A stretch of DNA of 64,000 nt, taken from assembly GCA_013399855.1 (NCBI GenBank), contig VXAY01000172.1, forward strand, positions 719,976 to 783,975, given 5' to 3'. Shown here piece by piece: positions 12,055 to 25,800 of this stretch. Made by a program: the position numbers and the translations under genes. The notes below the pieces were generated by a model. The model was given only the letters and a program-made list of their open reading frames with translations, made no database searches and was not told where the DNA came from. This DNA is from Oxyruncus cristatus (Eukaryota; Chordata; Aves; Passeriformes; Cotingidae). The stretch's first letter is position 1. Each line of letters starts with the position of its first letter.

Positions 12055-15000
12055 CCTCACAGTACAGCATGTTCAGGTGCATAGGGTCTCTAAAAAAAAA
12101 AAAAAAAGGCACCAAAACAGACAAAAAAATCCCACCAACCAAAAAACCTGCTGTATTTTAAAGCAGACTTTTTAATCTCAAAATTTGCTAGCTATGAAAT
12201 CACAACGAAATAATTTTTTTCTGTGCAAAATTGTCCCAGTGAAAGAGACTGTGGAATGGATAGCAATCCGAGGTGCAATTTTCCATTGCATATGTTTTTC
12301 AAAGATAAACATCTGCTCAGGACAGTTCGCTGTTAGTAAGTGAAAATAAGAACCAGAACTAATAGGGTAACTGCCAGCACCTTCCAGATCATTAACTATT
12401 GTTTATTTCTCCTCATGTTCAGACATCAGACTGTAGTGATGGAAGATACAGTCATTAATTTGGGAGTCATTTCAAGATGTTCCCATAAACACTGAATCAG
12501 GATACTGGCAAGCTGCCTAAGAAAACTTGTTGCCAAGATCTTTTTTTTTTTTTCTTTTTTTGAGCAGTGATTTTTATTGTTGCCATTATTTTCTGCTTTC
12601 TAGTCCCTGCAATAGACCAACTATGGGTAGATCACCAGAATTTATAAAACAACTGACTTTTTATACTTTGTTCTGCAGCTACAGAAGGTTTTTACCTTTG
12701 TTACAACAAACTCTTTAAAATGTTGCATCATAAAGTATCAATTATTTTGTTCCTGACCTCTCTCATGGCAGCCAAAGGGGGGAAAATTGTTTTTCCTTAC
12801 CTAACAGAAGCCTATTAAAGTGACAGGTGAGCTGTCAGAAATAATTAATCTGCAAGATTTCACAGAAAGCATGTCTGTCCTCTCTGAAAATCCCATGTTT
12901 ACAGATTCTATCCCACTTCTTCTTAAAATAGTTTAAAAAAAAAAAAAAGAAATCCACAACCAGTTTTCTCTGTGATAATGCTTGAGTGGGAAAACAGTGG
13001 AAGTGCAATAATAGAATAAGAAATTGCTGTAAACAATATCTTAAGCATGAATAGGCTGATACTAATAGGCTTGTAAAGGAAATATTTGAAATATAGAGGC
13101 TCCATATTCTCACATATAGGCCAGCTCTCCTGGATAAGCCCATAGTAAATGGCAGAGCTGTCTCTGTTCAGGAATACAATATTTCAGACCTCCTGAGACT
13201 CTGAATACTTGCCAGAACTTTTAGTTTGCATGGTTATTATGCAATAGTTGAATGGTGCAGAAAAGAAAGTATCAGAAAACCAAGAATTTATTCTTAATCT
13301 TACCACAGTAATATGGATGCCACACTTAGTGCATCATGAAGCTACTCCTAGTGCATGCAAATGATGACAGGCTAAACCAAATATTAATAACAGCTTTTAG
13401 ACTCTCCTTAAGAACAAACAAATTGTAAAAAATAATTGACATTTATAAGTTTACACAACAATTCTATGACAACATTGATTTTTTTAAAAACTGTGCATTA
13501 CTGTCAAAGAGAATATCTTATATGAGAACTTTTTGTCTAGCCAGAAGAGGAAAAAAAAGTAAAAGAAGATTTTAATTTTTTCAGACTAAAACTCCAGATT
13601 TCCCAAAATTTATCTATATTCCAGCTCTTACGTGGCACAGATACATCCAGGTTTGAGGGGAAGTGGAGGATAAGGAAGGAATTAAAAAAAAATCCAGAGT
13701 ATATAATTCCATTGCTAAGTTAAAGAAACTCATAATATATACCAAAAAGTCCTGAGGAAGTCAAATTTGATGGCTTTAAATATCAAACAATTATTTCTTT
13801 TTTTTTCTGATTCTGAAATAATCAAGAACAACAATCCCCTAGTGTTGTTTTGGTCTGGACATAACTGAATAAAATGTGGAACAGTAATATGAGACAGGTC
13901 AAGTAAACTGCTTTTACAACACTGTCATTAGTTTTAGATTTCCTTCATAAAACCATAGTAATGTCTTCACAGTCTATTTCTGGATCAATAAACAAAGAAG
14001 AGACCAAGTTTCTCGTCTGATAACCATATTTTTATTGAAAAAGTATGAATTAGTAAAGAGAAACCTTTAAATACTCAAAAATGCCCTAGGTTAAGAATGC
14101 CCAGCCTTATTAATCCTACATGCCACATCATAAACCCCAAGAACTTTACACTATACATACTTCATACTGTTAAGAACTCAGTGGATAGGGAGCTCAAGGA
14201 ACTATTCACGAGCCAGAAACAACGATGCTTCCCCCACAGTTCTTCCATTTAACTGCAGAATGGGAATGAGCTCCAGTACAAGGCTCAAGGGCCTCTTAGA
14301 TCTATCATTCTGAGCGGGTCAGGATAAACATTTCCTGAGGTACTAGGTCCAGGATACCCAGCAGCTCAGCCCAGAGGGTGATTCTATCTCACAGTAGCCT
14401 GGAGCTAGCAGGGACACTGTAGCTGGCCAAGAGTTATCTTCATCTTAAGAACTGTTCGAAAGGTTACTCTATTTTCACTCCTGGTCTTTCTTTTCAAAGC
14501 AACTTCCTTTCAGGAACGCAAAAGACTTTGAAGGAGTCTTGACGCTGTGGTCAAACTAATTAAAGGTTGTTTAACTGTGAACAAGAGTAATATAGCTTGA
14601 CCACGTTAATGGCACCTATTCCTCTTGTTCTCCAACAATTTCCTCTATCATTAGTCCTAAAAGGTACTCTCTGTGTGAGTTACAAGCCAGAACAATCTGC
14701 AACTCTAACCTGAACCTGGTCTTACATTAAGGAGTATGTTTTTTCCTGCTAGAACTGTTCTTACATGCAAGGCTACCACGTGTATCAGGCTCCAGCCCAG
14801 ACTCAGACTGAGACAGAAAGGTCTGAAGAGTGCAGAGGTTATGCTGCCCACCAGGGCACTTGCAGAATGGCTACACAATGAATAGAAATGGACCAAGAAC
14901 CCCAGCATCGTAGAAGCAAACTCCGTGTGTCCATGATCTGAGGAGAAAGGGTATTCCAGCAAAAATTAATCTAGAAGATCTTGGTAGGATATTGCCATTT

Positions 15001-15828
15001 GTCAACACTGGTCTCCAAAAGATTTAAGTGTCTTGCTATGGATCCAGAGGCATTATTTTAATAATTGCTCAAAACTTTTGCCTAAACCTTCCTACTGCTG
15101 ACCCAAGTAGGGAGGCAAGGCCTTGTGGGTATTGAAATACAGACATCACGTTCATGCATGATATTATCTACAGAAAGTGATGTAGTTTAATCATGGCAGG
15201 CTAACAGACTACAGAAACTTAGACAAAACTTTGTTTGCAAACCTTTACTGACTAATTTACCTACTACCACACTTCCAGTTTTCTAAGCTGTTAGTCAAGA
15301 TGATAAAGTGTGAAAATAAAGATGTCTTTGTAAAATGTCCAGAGATTCAGCAAAGTTGTTATTCCACCACTACTTGCTAAAGGGAAACCAACGTCATGAC
15401 AGGTGAAAGCCATGTTAATGTTTAATCTGAAAAACAGAAAGGAATAAAATCCAGATTTATCTCATCTTCTGTTTATTCCAAAGAATCTTCTACAAGGGCT
15501 TTCCAGCACAGAGTATGCAAGACATGCGTAGCAACAGAAATACAACAATCATAACACTACTGGCACAGTAGAGCTATCTGATCATGTCTGGAAATGACTG
15601 CTTTTAGTTGGCAGGATGACATTTTAACACAATAGAAAGTAATTATTATTATGTTGGAATTAGTTATACCACCAACTGGTTACAAGCTACTACTAGCACC
15701 TTAGCTTTCTTAAGTAACTTTGCTTTTTTAAGCATATTATCAAGTTCTTTTTAATAATCTTCTATCTAGGACATATAAACAGATTATACCTCCCAAGGAC
15801 TTCAAGTCTTCAGCTGTAGTATGTGTGA

Positions 15829-15863
15829 AGTATGAAAACTTTCTGGAGTATGAATACTTTCTG
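15829..15863 (+). repeat. Short tandem duplication, 18-bp period
   Basis: A 17-base unit beginning agtatgaa and ending ctttctg occurs twice (15829-15845, 15847-15863) with one mismatch. Confidence 0.8.
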
Positions 15864-17610
15864 AGAAATACAAACAATGAGCACAGACTTTCTTTCAATC
15901 CTTATTCTTACATATATGGGAGATAAATGGTTTTAATGAAGTTCCCCAAACCAGTTTCTGGTATTAATTACTGGCCTCTGAGGAATGCACTGAAAATTAT
16001 TTGCCACAAATATTTATCTTTATAGAGCATCGTAATTGGTATCAATCTAAATGTTTGCTAAAGAATTATTACAAGAAAAGGACAAGCATGACACAGTATT
16101 TGCCAATACTGTTTAAAAATAAAGCAGCTTTGAACAGAGAGAATTTAAAAGAAAAGAAAGCGAGTTGAAGCTTAACCATACAGTCATACATCTTTGCCAG
16201 GCATCCAGATTTCCAGCAATTTTTTTAGAAAAATATTTTTAAGTTGCTGGGGTTTAGTTTTACATTTGAAGGTACTTTAGTTTTGTTTTTCATTTGAATT
16301 TGATGTCTAAAATGAAGTTAAGACCTCAAAAGAGTCTTTTCATTTGCATGAAGTTAAGCATTTTATGGACACGAGGCTTTACATAGAGTACCTATTTGAC
16401 ACATTTTGTTGGATTATACCAACAGCAAATTTCAGAGTTAATTCTGATGGGGAAAAAAGGTGGATTCTGAGAACAGAAATTGCTCAGGATTTGTAAGAAA
16501 AAAAAAAATTATTTTATTACATTTTACTTGCTAATGAATTGTAAAAATATGACCAATTTCACAGGACTAATGTGATAATTTAAGATTTTCTTTTTCTCTA
16601 TTAGTAAACTTTAATTAATGTTTAATTAATAAAAGCTTAATTATTTTGTATTTACACACACATAGATCTTAATCATATACATAAATGTACACATGCCACA
16701 ACAGTTTATGCATCTTGATACAGTTAAGTGTGAGTATTGTCTGAATATGATGCATACACAAACACAGAGGCAAAACTTCAGGATATTATGATCTGGTTTC
16801 CATTCTATTGAAAGCATGGTAGGTTGGTTTGTCTCTGTCTAGTTTTCTGGGATTTTCTTTTCGCCAGAGCTACACTTTTGGATGTGAATTTCCTTTGTAT
16901 TTCCTCAATCAGATCAGACTTGAATGCTTTAAGCTCTCCTCGTGTTTTCTGATTACAGACATTTTTACTGAGGATTTTGAGATGTGACTTTCAACTCTGC
17001 CTCCTATTCAGGAATTGGAATTCATCCTTCATTTCAGCCCTTCAAAAATCATCACTGTTATAATATGCTACTAAATCCATGCTGCATCATCTGATTTCAA
17101 TAACTAATGTCACTGGATTTACCTTTTTTCCCTTTCTGTTCCAGTTCAAGTCAGAAAGCAGAAAAACAGTTTCCCTCTAACAATAACCAACTCAACTATG
17201 CAAGCCATCTTTTTGATTCTTCCCCCCCACCCCAAACTCTGTCCACACTAATTTTATCCATTCAAGGTGAAATTTAGAAGCCAAGAAATAATCTGTTCCA
17301 TTGAAAAATGTCCTTGAACTTTTTGTAACTGAACTTCAGGACTAAAATAGAAAAAAAATTCCAAAAGGAAGGACTTTTTTTAGTAATCTAAACAAAACAA
17401 CAACTCCCTCTACACATTGCCTGAATTGTCCAACTCTCAGGAGAAAAATATAAGCTATACAGGGAGATGCAATATCTAAAGAGTTCCCAAAAAGTATCTG
17501 GAGCACTGCCGTTACAATAATCAAAAGAAAAAATTACTCAACTAAATATATTTTATAATACAGCTAATGGCAAATACAGCAGAAATAAATCAAGTGTCAA
17601 CATTGCTTAA

Positions 17611-18719
17611 TCAGAAACACACTGCACAGTACTGTGACAGGGTTTTAACATATTTATTAGAGGAAAATTTTAGGTTAACGTAAATATCCTTAGAGGCAGC
17701 ATTATCAGAGGATTTGACATTATTCTCTTCTCATTATAGTTCTCCATTAGGCCATAAGAGAGTTATCAAAGCACTAAATCCCTAAAGAAAATCATAGTAG
17801 AAAAATAAGAAACCAGGTAGTAATAGAGTCCCAGTTATGGATACACTGATCAAACTAAAGAAAATTAGAAGAATTTGGAGAAGTCATTCAATTCCAACAA
17901 TACCATCCACTGCTGAATTTCAGCATATTTATCTGAAGCATCTACCTCTGGTGGCATTGCTCTTCAACACCATATACTTAGCATTTTGGTATTGATTTTG
18001 AGTTTTATCCAGTGGAATTTGGTTTGCGGTATGAATTTGAGTTTCCAGACTCTTTTCAGAAACCTTCAGTGGGTGCAGAGAGAATTCAACAGGCTCTTCA
18101 TCATGGTCCTGTTTAAGCGCAGCCAAGTGTGACGGAAGATAAGTCTTTCCTCAAAAAGAGTTTGACAATTGTCATTCAACACATTATCAGCTACACTTTC
18201 CTTTGGTAAGACAATTGTTGTGAACACTGCTGTCTGACCATTCAACAAGGAGAAATTTGTGAGAAAAGGAAAAGACTATCAGAAGAACAGATATTCTTGT
18301 AGTCATCTTTTACTATCTGTTCATAAGTTATAATAGGTTTTTTCCCATTCAAGGCAAAGATATACTAATAGGAACACAAATAACTTACACTGCCCCATCA
18401 GGAATGCTAGTTTACTTCAAAATATTCTATGTATTAAAAACACTTAGAAGGACCTGTCTTTATCTCAGCTTTCTTCATGGTACTTCAGCATCAGGTCAAA
18501 AGTGTCATTTTATATTTCTTGTTCTTGCAATATACATGTTTTTTGAAAAAGTGACAATACTGTGACCTAACTGAAAGCTCTCTGGATTCTACGATCAAGT
18601 CCTTGGATCAGGTCAGAGAAAAAGTCAATAACACTTAAGTGCATCAAGAGCAGAACTGTTCCATTTCTATTTTGACCCTGTGAGTGGACAGAATGGTTAT
18701 GGACTTCCAGATATGTGCC
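17611..18719 (-). pseudogene. Possible decayed coding sequence, family unknown
   Basis: Reading the minus strand from 18719 down gives successive protein-like stretches that change frame or meet stops. A 50-residue open stretch begins GTYLEVHNHSV and contains LSVIDFFSDLIQGLDRRIQ. After a stop the same frame continues with VTVLSLFQKTC and NDTFDLMLKYHEES. Other frames then give GKKPIITYEQIVKDD, LLNGQTAVFTTIVLPKES (open down to about 18066), ALKQDHDEEPVEFSLHPLK (open to about 17929), SDKYAEIQQWMVLLEL near 17890-17940 and VNLKFSSNKYVKTLSQYC near 17625-17680. The pieces are rich in D, E, K and Q, more like coding than random AT-rich DNA. At least five frame changes or stops would be needed, so it cannot be expressed as one protein. 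I do not recognise the family. Choosing frames by eye can create this impression by chance, so confidence is low. Confidence 0.3.
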
Positions 18720-19188
18720 TTATTTTCAATTCAAATAAAATCAGTATATGGGTATATTTCCATATTTATTCATATAAAGAATAAAAATCAATATTCATTA
18801 ATTTATAGTGGTCTGATCTTGTGGAAATTCTGAAACAAATTCAGTAAAATGGGTGAAATAATCCTAAATCTCCAACATAAAATCTGCTGCCATACTTTTA
18901 AACTTCGGAATTTCAAACCTAACTCATGAAAAAAAATCCCCAACATGTTTCATAGCAAACAGTTTCACAGTATATATAAATACACAGAGAAGATCAAGGA
19001 GTTTCCAGAAGAACTAAATATGGAACACTTTTCTGTTTTATTTGTACTTTTACAAAAGATATTTTATGCAGATTTGTGCTGTTAAGTTGTACACAAAAAG
19101 GGTGAAATCATGCACTGCCAGGACTTTTGAGCAACAAATTCCAATTGAGGACAAAGCATTTGTCAAATTGGTTTCTCAGGACCCAACT
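18720..19188. other. AT-rich non-coding DNA, no gene seen
   Basis: No repeat or gene recognised. The boundary with the possible decayed coding sequence is arbitrary: the frame meets a stop just above 18719, and there is no convincing splice acceptor with a pyrimidine tract. Confidence 0.6.
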
Positions 19189-19206
19189 AAAAAAAAATTC
19201 CAACTC

Positions 19207-19237
<31 letters not shown>

Positions 19238-19358
19238 CCAAAACAAAAAACAAACAAACAAACAAAAAACAAACCCAAAACCCAACCAAAAAACCAAACC
19301 AACAACAACAACAAAAAACAAACAAACAAAACAAAACAGAAACAAAAAAAGAAACCCA
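19189..19358 (+). repeat. CAAA-type low-complexity tract
   Basis: About 170 bases consist almost entirely of A and C in units such as caaa, caaaa and caac. Three overlapping frames on the two strands stay open through it only because the repeat lacks stop codons; their lysine/asparagine/threonine-rich or phenylalanine/cysteine-rich translations are not proteins. Confidence 0.9.
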
Positions 19359-19778
19359 CACAATTTTTGTAGCTGCTTTCTTTAAAGCAGGAATAACACT
19401 AACTATCAGGTTCAGTATCTAAGGGCCAACCACTCTCAGATTATGTGGTGTCACAGCAACATACACACATACACAGAGGTGACTGCTTTTAGCAACTTTT
19501 GCTTAAATTTTTATCTTTCAAACATTTTCAGATTTTATGAAAACCATCTATATGGTACCAGGAGGCATTAAGATAATCTTTGCTCCTTCATAATAAGTCA
19601 CCATAACAGTCAACAATTCAGTGTTCACATGAAATGCACTCAGATACATTATTTGTGTCCTCATACGGCACATCACGGTGGTTTAAGTGTATGAAACTGT
19701 GACTTAGCACCTGTTCTTACACATTGGAAGGACAAAGGCTCTTTTGACCAAACACATATTGAAATACAGACAATTCTG
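19359..19778. other. AT-rich non-coding DNA between low-complexity tract and SINE
   Basis: Nothing recognisable is present apart from a short cacacatacaca stretch near 19460-19475. Confidence 0.65.
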
Positions 19779-19885
19779 AAAGCAGGAGGTTGTGGTTTCG
19801 ATTCCTCTATGGGCCATTCACTTAAGAGTTGGACTCTATGAACCTTGTGGGTCCCTTCCTACTCAGAATATTCAGTGATTCTGTG
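19779..19885 (+). mobile_element. tRNA-Ile/CR1-tailed SINE (TguSINE1-like), 5' truncated
   Basis: The left part (about 19779-19816) matches the 3' half of a tRNA-Ile gene: the B-box region ggtttcgattcc is followed by the acceptor end tatgggcca. The right part (19817-19885) is a CR1-type tail: gagttggactctatg, ccttgtgggtccctt and a terminal gtgattctgtg. This head-plus-tail arrangement is that of the passerine SINE family TguSINE1, which is thought to be copied by CR1 reverse transcriptase because of the shared tail. The A-box half of the head is missing, so the copy cannot be transcribed from its own promoter. Divergence from the consensus I remember is modest. Family name is by recognition, not alignment. 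Confidence 0.8.
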
Positions 19886-22800
19886 TAACTTTGAGAAAAA
19901 GCAGTGTCTTTGCAGGAACAGTCACACACAGCATTAACTGTTACATAAATTTGCCAGTAATCTTTACTCTTTTATAGATCAAAGAAAGTTTTTCCCATGA
20001 AACTGTAACTGCTACTATCTCAGCTTGAGACAAAAAACCCTCAAATCCTCAAATGTCTTCTCAGACAACACAAGTAGGAATGAAACTGGGCAGTCCCAGA
20101 CCTCAAAAGAGAATTTTTTATCTGGGGAATATACCAAGCCAAGATTTCTCTCCAGAGGAGAGGAACTCTAATATACACTCCAACTAGAGTACTACAGTAT
20201 ATTTTTGAAATTAACAAGAAAAAATGCAGTCCTATCATGGTTAGACATAGGCAAGGTATTAATACTAGAGAAAGTAACCGCATATCAGCAGCAGCATTTT
20301 GCCCCAAAAGGGGGTTAGGTGCAGAGCTCTGTCTAATATGGCAGAGATAGAGCTGACTTGGCACTTCTTTCTTGAGAAAGAAGTTCACTTTCTTTGAAAG
20401 AAAAGCTATTATCAATATCAAAAACTCATGGCCACTAGAGTTGAACAAAAATCTCTACTGTTACCTGAGGCAAGGTCGAGACCACTGTGGAAAAGAAAAA
20501 GTTCTGACTAAGACTGTAACATAAAGATGCCAAAATACCTCATCTGTCACACTGGTTTGTTCATGTTTGTTTATACTATGATTTGGCAAAGCTGATCTAG
20601 TCCTATAAGTACTTCCAGTATTTCCTCCATGGTGGGTAGCAGAATAATAACTTCATGATTATGGTAATCACGCCTGTGTGAGCAATGGTAGTGTTTTCCT
20701 CTCCCTGGTGCTTTGAATCCAGCACATTGTTAGAAAACAACAGTAATTTCCTTCACACACTTAGGTTTTGCATACAAAATTTTTTTGCTATAAAACCTTT
20801 CCCCCCTCAACAGCACCTAGTCTTGCTCTTCAGTTCCATGTTTATCTGCAAATATTAAATATTCCTCTTTAACTGTTTTGAAGACATATTTTCCTACAGT
20901 ATCTCTGCTTTCTATTGCTTCTTCAAAACATGAGGAGAAAAGTGCTATTATCACAGATCTGTTTTCTCCAGTAGTATTCTCTAACTTTGTCCTCGTTTAT
21001 CAAGGTGATCAGTTTTGCTTCTCACCTTCCAAGTCATATACCTTGACCATACTTCTTTTTTAAATTTTTTTTTCCCGGAAATTAGGTGAAACAAACACAA
21101 GGATTTCCAAGCAAGGTTTTGCCCTCTGCAAAATATTCTGAGTGGAAAGGATGATTAACTATACTATCATACAGATATTCTATTGTCTTATTTTCCAAAA
21201 GTTGCAATTTCCTTAAAAAAAAATAAGAAGAATGATTCTCTGGGATACTTTTAAAGACATATTGGAAATCCCCAACAAGTTCTTGTCATTTTGAAATATG
21301 GTTTTAGTTTTCATCTTGCCTAAGTTCTTACTTTGGTTCCTTAAAACCTGATATAACAGCATATTGAGCAACATTTTCCTCAGTCGGCTAAACAAAAATC
21401 CAGCTTGTTTAATATATGATTAAGAATGCTTCCATGTCCTCTCCCTAAAGACCATAATTAACTAATACACATATGACTTCATCACTTCATCTTCTCTTTA
21501 TGCCACCTGGCTAATACAAAGAGACTCCAGAATCAACATTACATCTCTAGACTGAGACCAAACCGTTGCCACCCCATTACTCACACACACACAGGCACTC
21601 ACTACCAAGCCTCGGGCGTGAAGGATTGAACTTTGGGAAAATGCAATACCCAGGACTCCATTAGGTCTCTCAGTTTGAGGGAGTCTCCCCACTCACCTAG
21701 ACACCAGATAAATTTCTGACCCTGAGTATCCAAACAGTCTTTAGTCAGCTCAGATGGAAGGAGCTGAGCTGACTGTATAGGTTGGTCACAAATCAGGCAG
21801 GGAGTCAGGAACACAGACCAACTACACTCTTCCATACAATTTGATGAAATAGAAATAATTTGGAGTTGGCATGGAAGAAATGTGTGCTAGGAGGTTTTTA
21901 GTTCCTCTTCTGATGTCTTGGGCAGTCAGGAAGAAGCCAGTGAAATTAATTATCCCAAGCCTAGCTAACTATTTGAGGACTACCAACCAAGTAGTATTTT
22001 AGGGCTGTGCTTAAGGCTGGTCCCTAACAGTGACTGTGAGATGTTCTAAAATCAGGAGAGCTTGGCTGTAGAGAGTTGGAAGCTATAAAGTTAGGGATGG
22101 CTAATACTGAACATGACAATTTTTGAAGATTTGATGGGAATGATGTTTCTTGTAGCAACTGCATGTTTCAGTGTTTCTTTCTGCAGGAGAACATATTTTT
22201 TTATCAGCTGCAAAAGGAGTTTAACAAAATCATACTCTGAATTATTCACCTAATATAAGAGGCCTGGAGTGGACTGCAGAAATGCCTTGTTTTGGGTGTA
22301 TTATGGTACTTGAAACTGGAATATATTTTATAGCCCTCCCTCATGACAAAGTAACCAGTAAAATTCTACTTTTTACTGTGGTAATTCCACTAAAAGTGTG
22401 CATGCAAAATTTAGAAAAATAATGACCTGGTTACAACAGATTTAGTATCTGTTGTTTGTTATATCTATTATATTTAGTATTTCTCTTGGCTGGACAGTCA
22501 TGACCTTAATTCTTAATAAGCAATTTATAGGGGCCTATGGTGGATTATCATAATAAGAGACAGAATGACTCATAATTAAAACACTATTGTCTAGGGAAGA
22601 AAAGAAAAAGACAATTGTGCCTTGTCACAGATTTCAAATAAACACATTTTTGAAATGTTCCCAGGTTTTCTGCTTGGGATGTTTTATCTCTTCCTGAATG
22701 TTCAAGACTACTGATGTATTTTACATTGTTTATGCTAGGCTAAAAACCAGAACTAGTTCAGTTTGCATACTTCAAAGTCACTGTTTTAATTTACTCAAAC

Positions 22801-25800
22801 TGACTTTGGCAGACAAAAGAGGACTAGAGTGACCAGTACTCACACACCCCCCTCCCCCTTTGCTACCCACATAAAAATAAAAAAAATTAAAAGCAGTAGT
22901 ATTGCTTTCTCCTATTCTTACATTTCCAATGAGCTGAGCTTGTACCTGCCTTTGGAGAAACACAGCTGAGACCTGTACAACACATACTTAAATTTAACAC
23001 ATTCCCATGGCAGTAATGAACAAAGCAGTCCTTCCCTTCAGGAAAATCCTGGACTTCCATTCCCCAGGTCCCTGAGCAGTATAGAATTTAGAAGAAAAAC
23101 AGGAAACACATGTGGAAACCAGATATAACTGACCAAACCTAGCTATTAAACTAGCCCAGCCAGTAGCTTTTAAATGAATAATCACGTTTATCTATGTGAG
23201 GCCTGACTGACCCTTCCCTCCCACACCACCTATTCATACTGAAACACTTAGGCTAGGTATATTTATGACCTTAAATATTCAGAGGAAAGAAGCAGGAGCT
23301 AGTGAAGTATTTACATACATCTTAAACTATGAGAGTTTATAATTTTTCCTTGCATTTTTTTTTTTATAAAAGGAATTAATATAACCTGCACAAAGTTAAA
23401 AAAGACTAAATTTTTCATCAGTAAGAGCATGCACACAAAAGCAACTAATGTTCATATCTGCTTCATTAAGTATACACATATATACTTATGTATGCATATA
23501 ATTTTGGATACATATGTTACTGTTCAGAAGTAAATTAAAGTAACAAGGCAATATCTTTTTCAGCAATGGAAAAATCAGTCATAGCCATAAATGATTAGTG
23601 TTGTGGGTTTTTCCCAATATACCTTGCTCTACGACGATCTCTGATTTTTGAAAAACTCTGAAACAATCTATGTAATCTTTGGTTTTTACTTCTCAAAGAG
23701 CACCTTACAATTGAAGACGGAACATTTTTCTTGTCCACCAAGCCAAGTGGTATAGATACCAGATGTCACACGATGCTGAAATAAAAGATTTTGTAAATAT
23801 AAAAAAACCTCTTAGCACAAAAGATGCAAGTGCTGATAACACAAATCAGACTGTGCACGTGAGCTGAGCTCATTTTCACAAAAATATTGCTTTCCCATGG
23901 GTACTTAATGAAACATCAGGAAAAGCATTCAGGCTTTTTAACAGTGCCATCTATAAAACACAGTGGGACTCTCAACAAAACTGTTGTTTCCCCAGAGTTC
24001 TGCTGCCAAGATCTTCAATATACAGTAATCTTGCAACCTTATTCCTGTGATAAGCAACCTGTATGATCCTTAGGTTCATACCTAGCCTTTTGGGAAAATC
24101 AAATTCACCTCTCTGGATGCTCAGAAAACTTAACTCCTCTCAGAAGGGATGAGTTCAATAAGTAGTTCTAAACTAACAAAATTTTAATAAAGGGGAACAA
24201 GAATGAAAAATATTTATAATGACCTCTGATAGGCAAACAACCCTTGTTTTCTCAAAGTACAAAAATAATTTTTCAAGTAATTGTCTCTGTAGAGTGACCT
24301 CTATGGAAGCTGGAGTTCCTCTGCTTTCCACAGTTACTTCTCAATGACAGGATTTGGAAGCCCCTCTGGGTATTGAATTGGGCAACTCAACTCAATTTAT
24401 GTTTCTTGGATATCTGCTAGCCACTTTTCCCACTACTCGCTCTATAGTAACTTCAGTTTTTCTGCATAAATATGGTGGCAAAAAGTTCTTGTTATATTTT
24501 TTAAATATATTTTCCTCTTTCATATTTCAGCATTTCTTTGTTCAAAAGCTTCAAGATATGGCAGTAGAACAAGCCAGTTACTCAGTCCAAGCACATTGGG
24601 CACAGCTGTCTCTGTTTTCCCCCAGATAAGGTACCTAAAATGTTGAACAATATGTATGTCTGACCTCTGACTGCTTCCATTCAGTTGTCCTAACTGATCA
24701 AGAGAAACTGAAAATACATTTGTCCTCCAGGTCTCCATCCCTCTGCACCTCTCCAGGATGGTTTCATCACTTTTTTAACTCACTTGTATATGTTTTTGAA
24801 GTCTTAATGAAATTAACAGAGCTCTGCAGATGTGCAGGTGTGTACCAACACAGAACTTATTACCTGCTAGCTATCTAAACTGACTAATATAATCCAAGAA
24901 GTCAGAGACAACCCTTATTTCTTCTTCTGAAATGCTGGTTATCCCTCACTTAGTGAAATATCGTGCCTTCTGAACCTTTGTACAGCATCCTCCTCAGGGT
25001 GGGTAATCTATTTGCACTTAGAATTAATGTTTTGGCAAATAGGTCTGTCACAGAATTCCCCGTAGCACAAAGACTTGCCATCACTGGAAGCAGGAGATGT
25101 CTGTGGCTCTGCTTTATCACAGTGAGGATGACCTGTGGTTAACAATAGCTCCTAAGAAAACTGGCCCTAAAAAGGAGGGAAATGAAGCATGGATTTTGAC
25201 AAGAACTGCACAAACTTGAAATTACATTCTGCCTAAACATATGGGTTTGGAGTGAAGGAAGGGTTAAATACTAATTTGATAGGCTCTTCGTAATGAGTAA
25301 GGAAAATGGTGGTACTCACTGAATGTAGGGATACCAGCTAAATCAGTGGTGAAACCTTGCTCTACCCTGGATACAAGAATCAAGAGATGTAGCTATGTAG
25401 AGAAACAAACAAAATAACAAAACAGTCTTACTGGCTGCTTGGTGTAGTCAACAAGTGGCAGGACAACAGTAGATACTTCAAATAGTTTGAGCAAAGTTAT
25501 ATTATAGGACAGGTTTGCTGGGCCTGACTTTACCTGTATTCAACCTCTGTTAAAATTGCATAAAGCACAGAAGTTGGTCCAAGACTGTACATCCCACAGA
25601 CCAGTATATAACAACCATCTTTCCTGGGGTCAAGTTGGACTGCAAAAGCATACAGGAATTATTTTTGCCTGGGGAACCTTTAGTCCCGCTTTCATCACAC
25701 GGACAGATGGGCACCACCACCACCAATCTAAATTAATTATTTGGCTCACTGTTCTGTTTTGTTTAGGTGTTATTATTTACTTCTCTTTTCACACCTGCGC

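Larger units (their letters stand above)
9139..17610. other. AT-rich non-coding DNA, no gene seen
   Basis: More than 8 kb without a recognisable gene. Small landmarks are a 33-bp-period duplication of atccctac(c/t)gagcttac at 12001-12054, an A run near 12091-12106, a T-rich run near 12541-12560, and an 18-bp-period duplication at 15829-15863. The stretch 14160-14960 is less AT-rich than its surroundings and lacks homopolymers, but shows no reading frame or repeat I can name. Confidence 0.65.

Noticed and set aside
19042..19422. Overlapping lysine/asparagine-rich and phenylalanine/cysteine-rich frames
   Set aside because: They are translations of the CAAA-type low-complexity tract, which simply lacks stop codons.
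19779..19816. tRNA-Ile gene
   Set aside because: Only the 3' half of the tRNA is present and it runs straight into a CR1 tail, so it is a SINE head and not a tRNA gene.
20041..20448. 135-codon minus frame as a membrane protein
   Set aside because: Hydrophobic stretches come from T-rich DNA read in this frame; no signal peptide logic or family pattern holds up.
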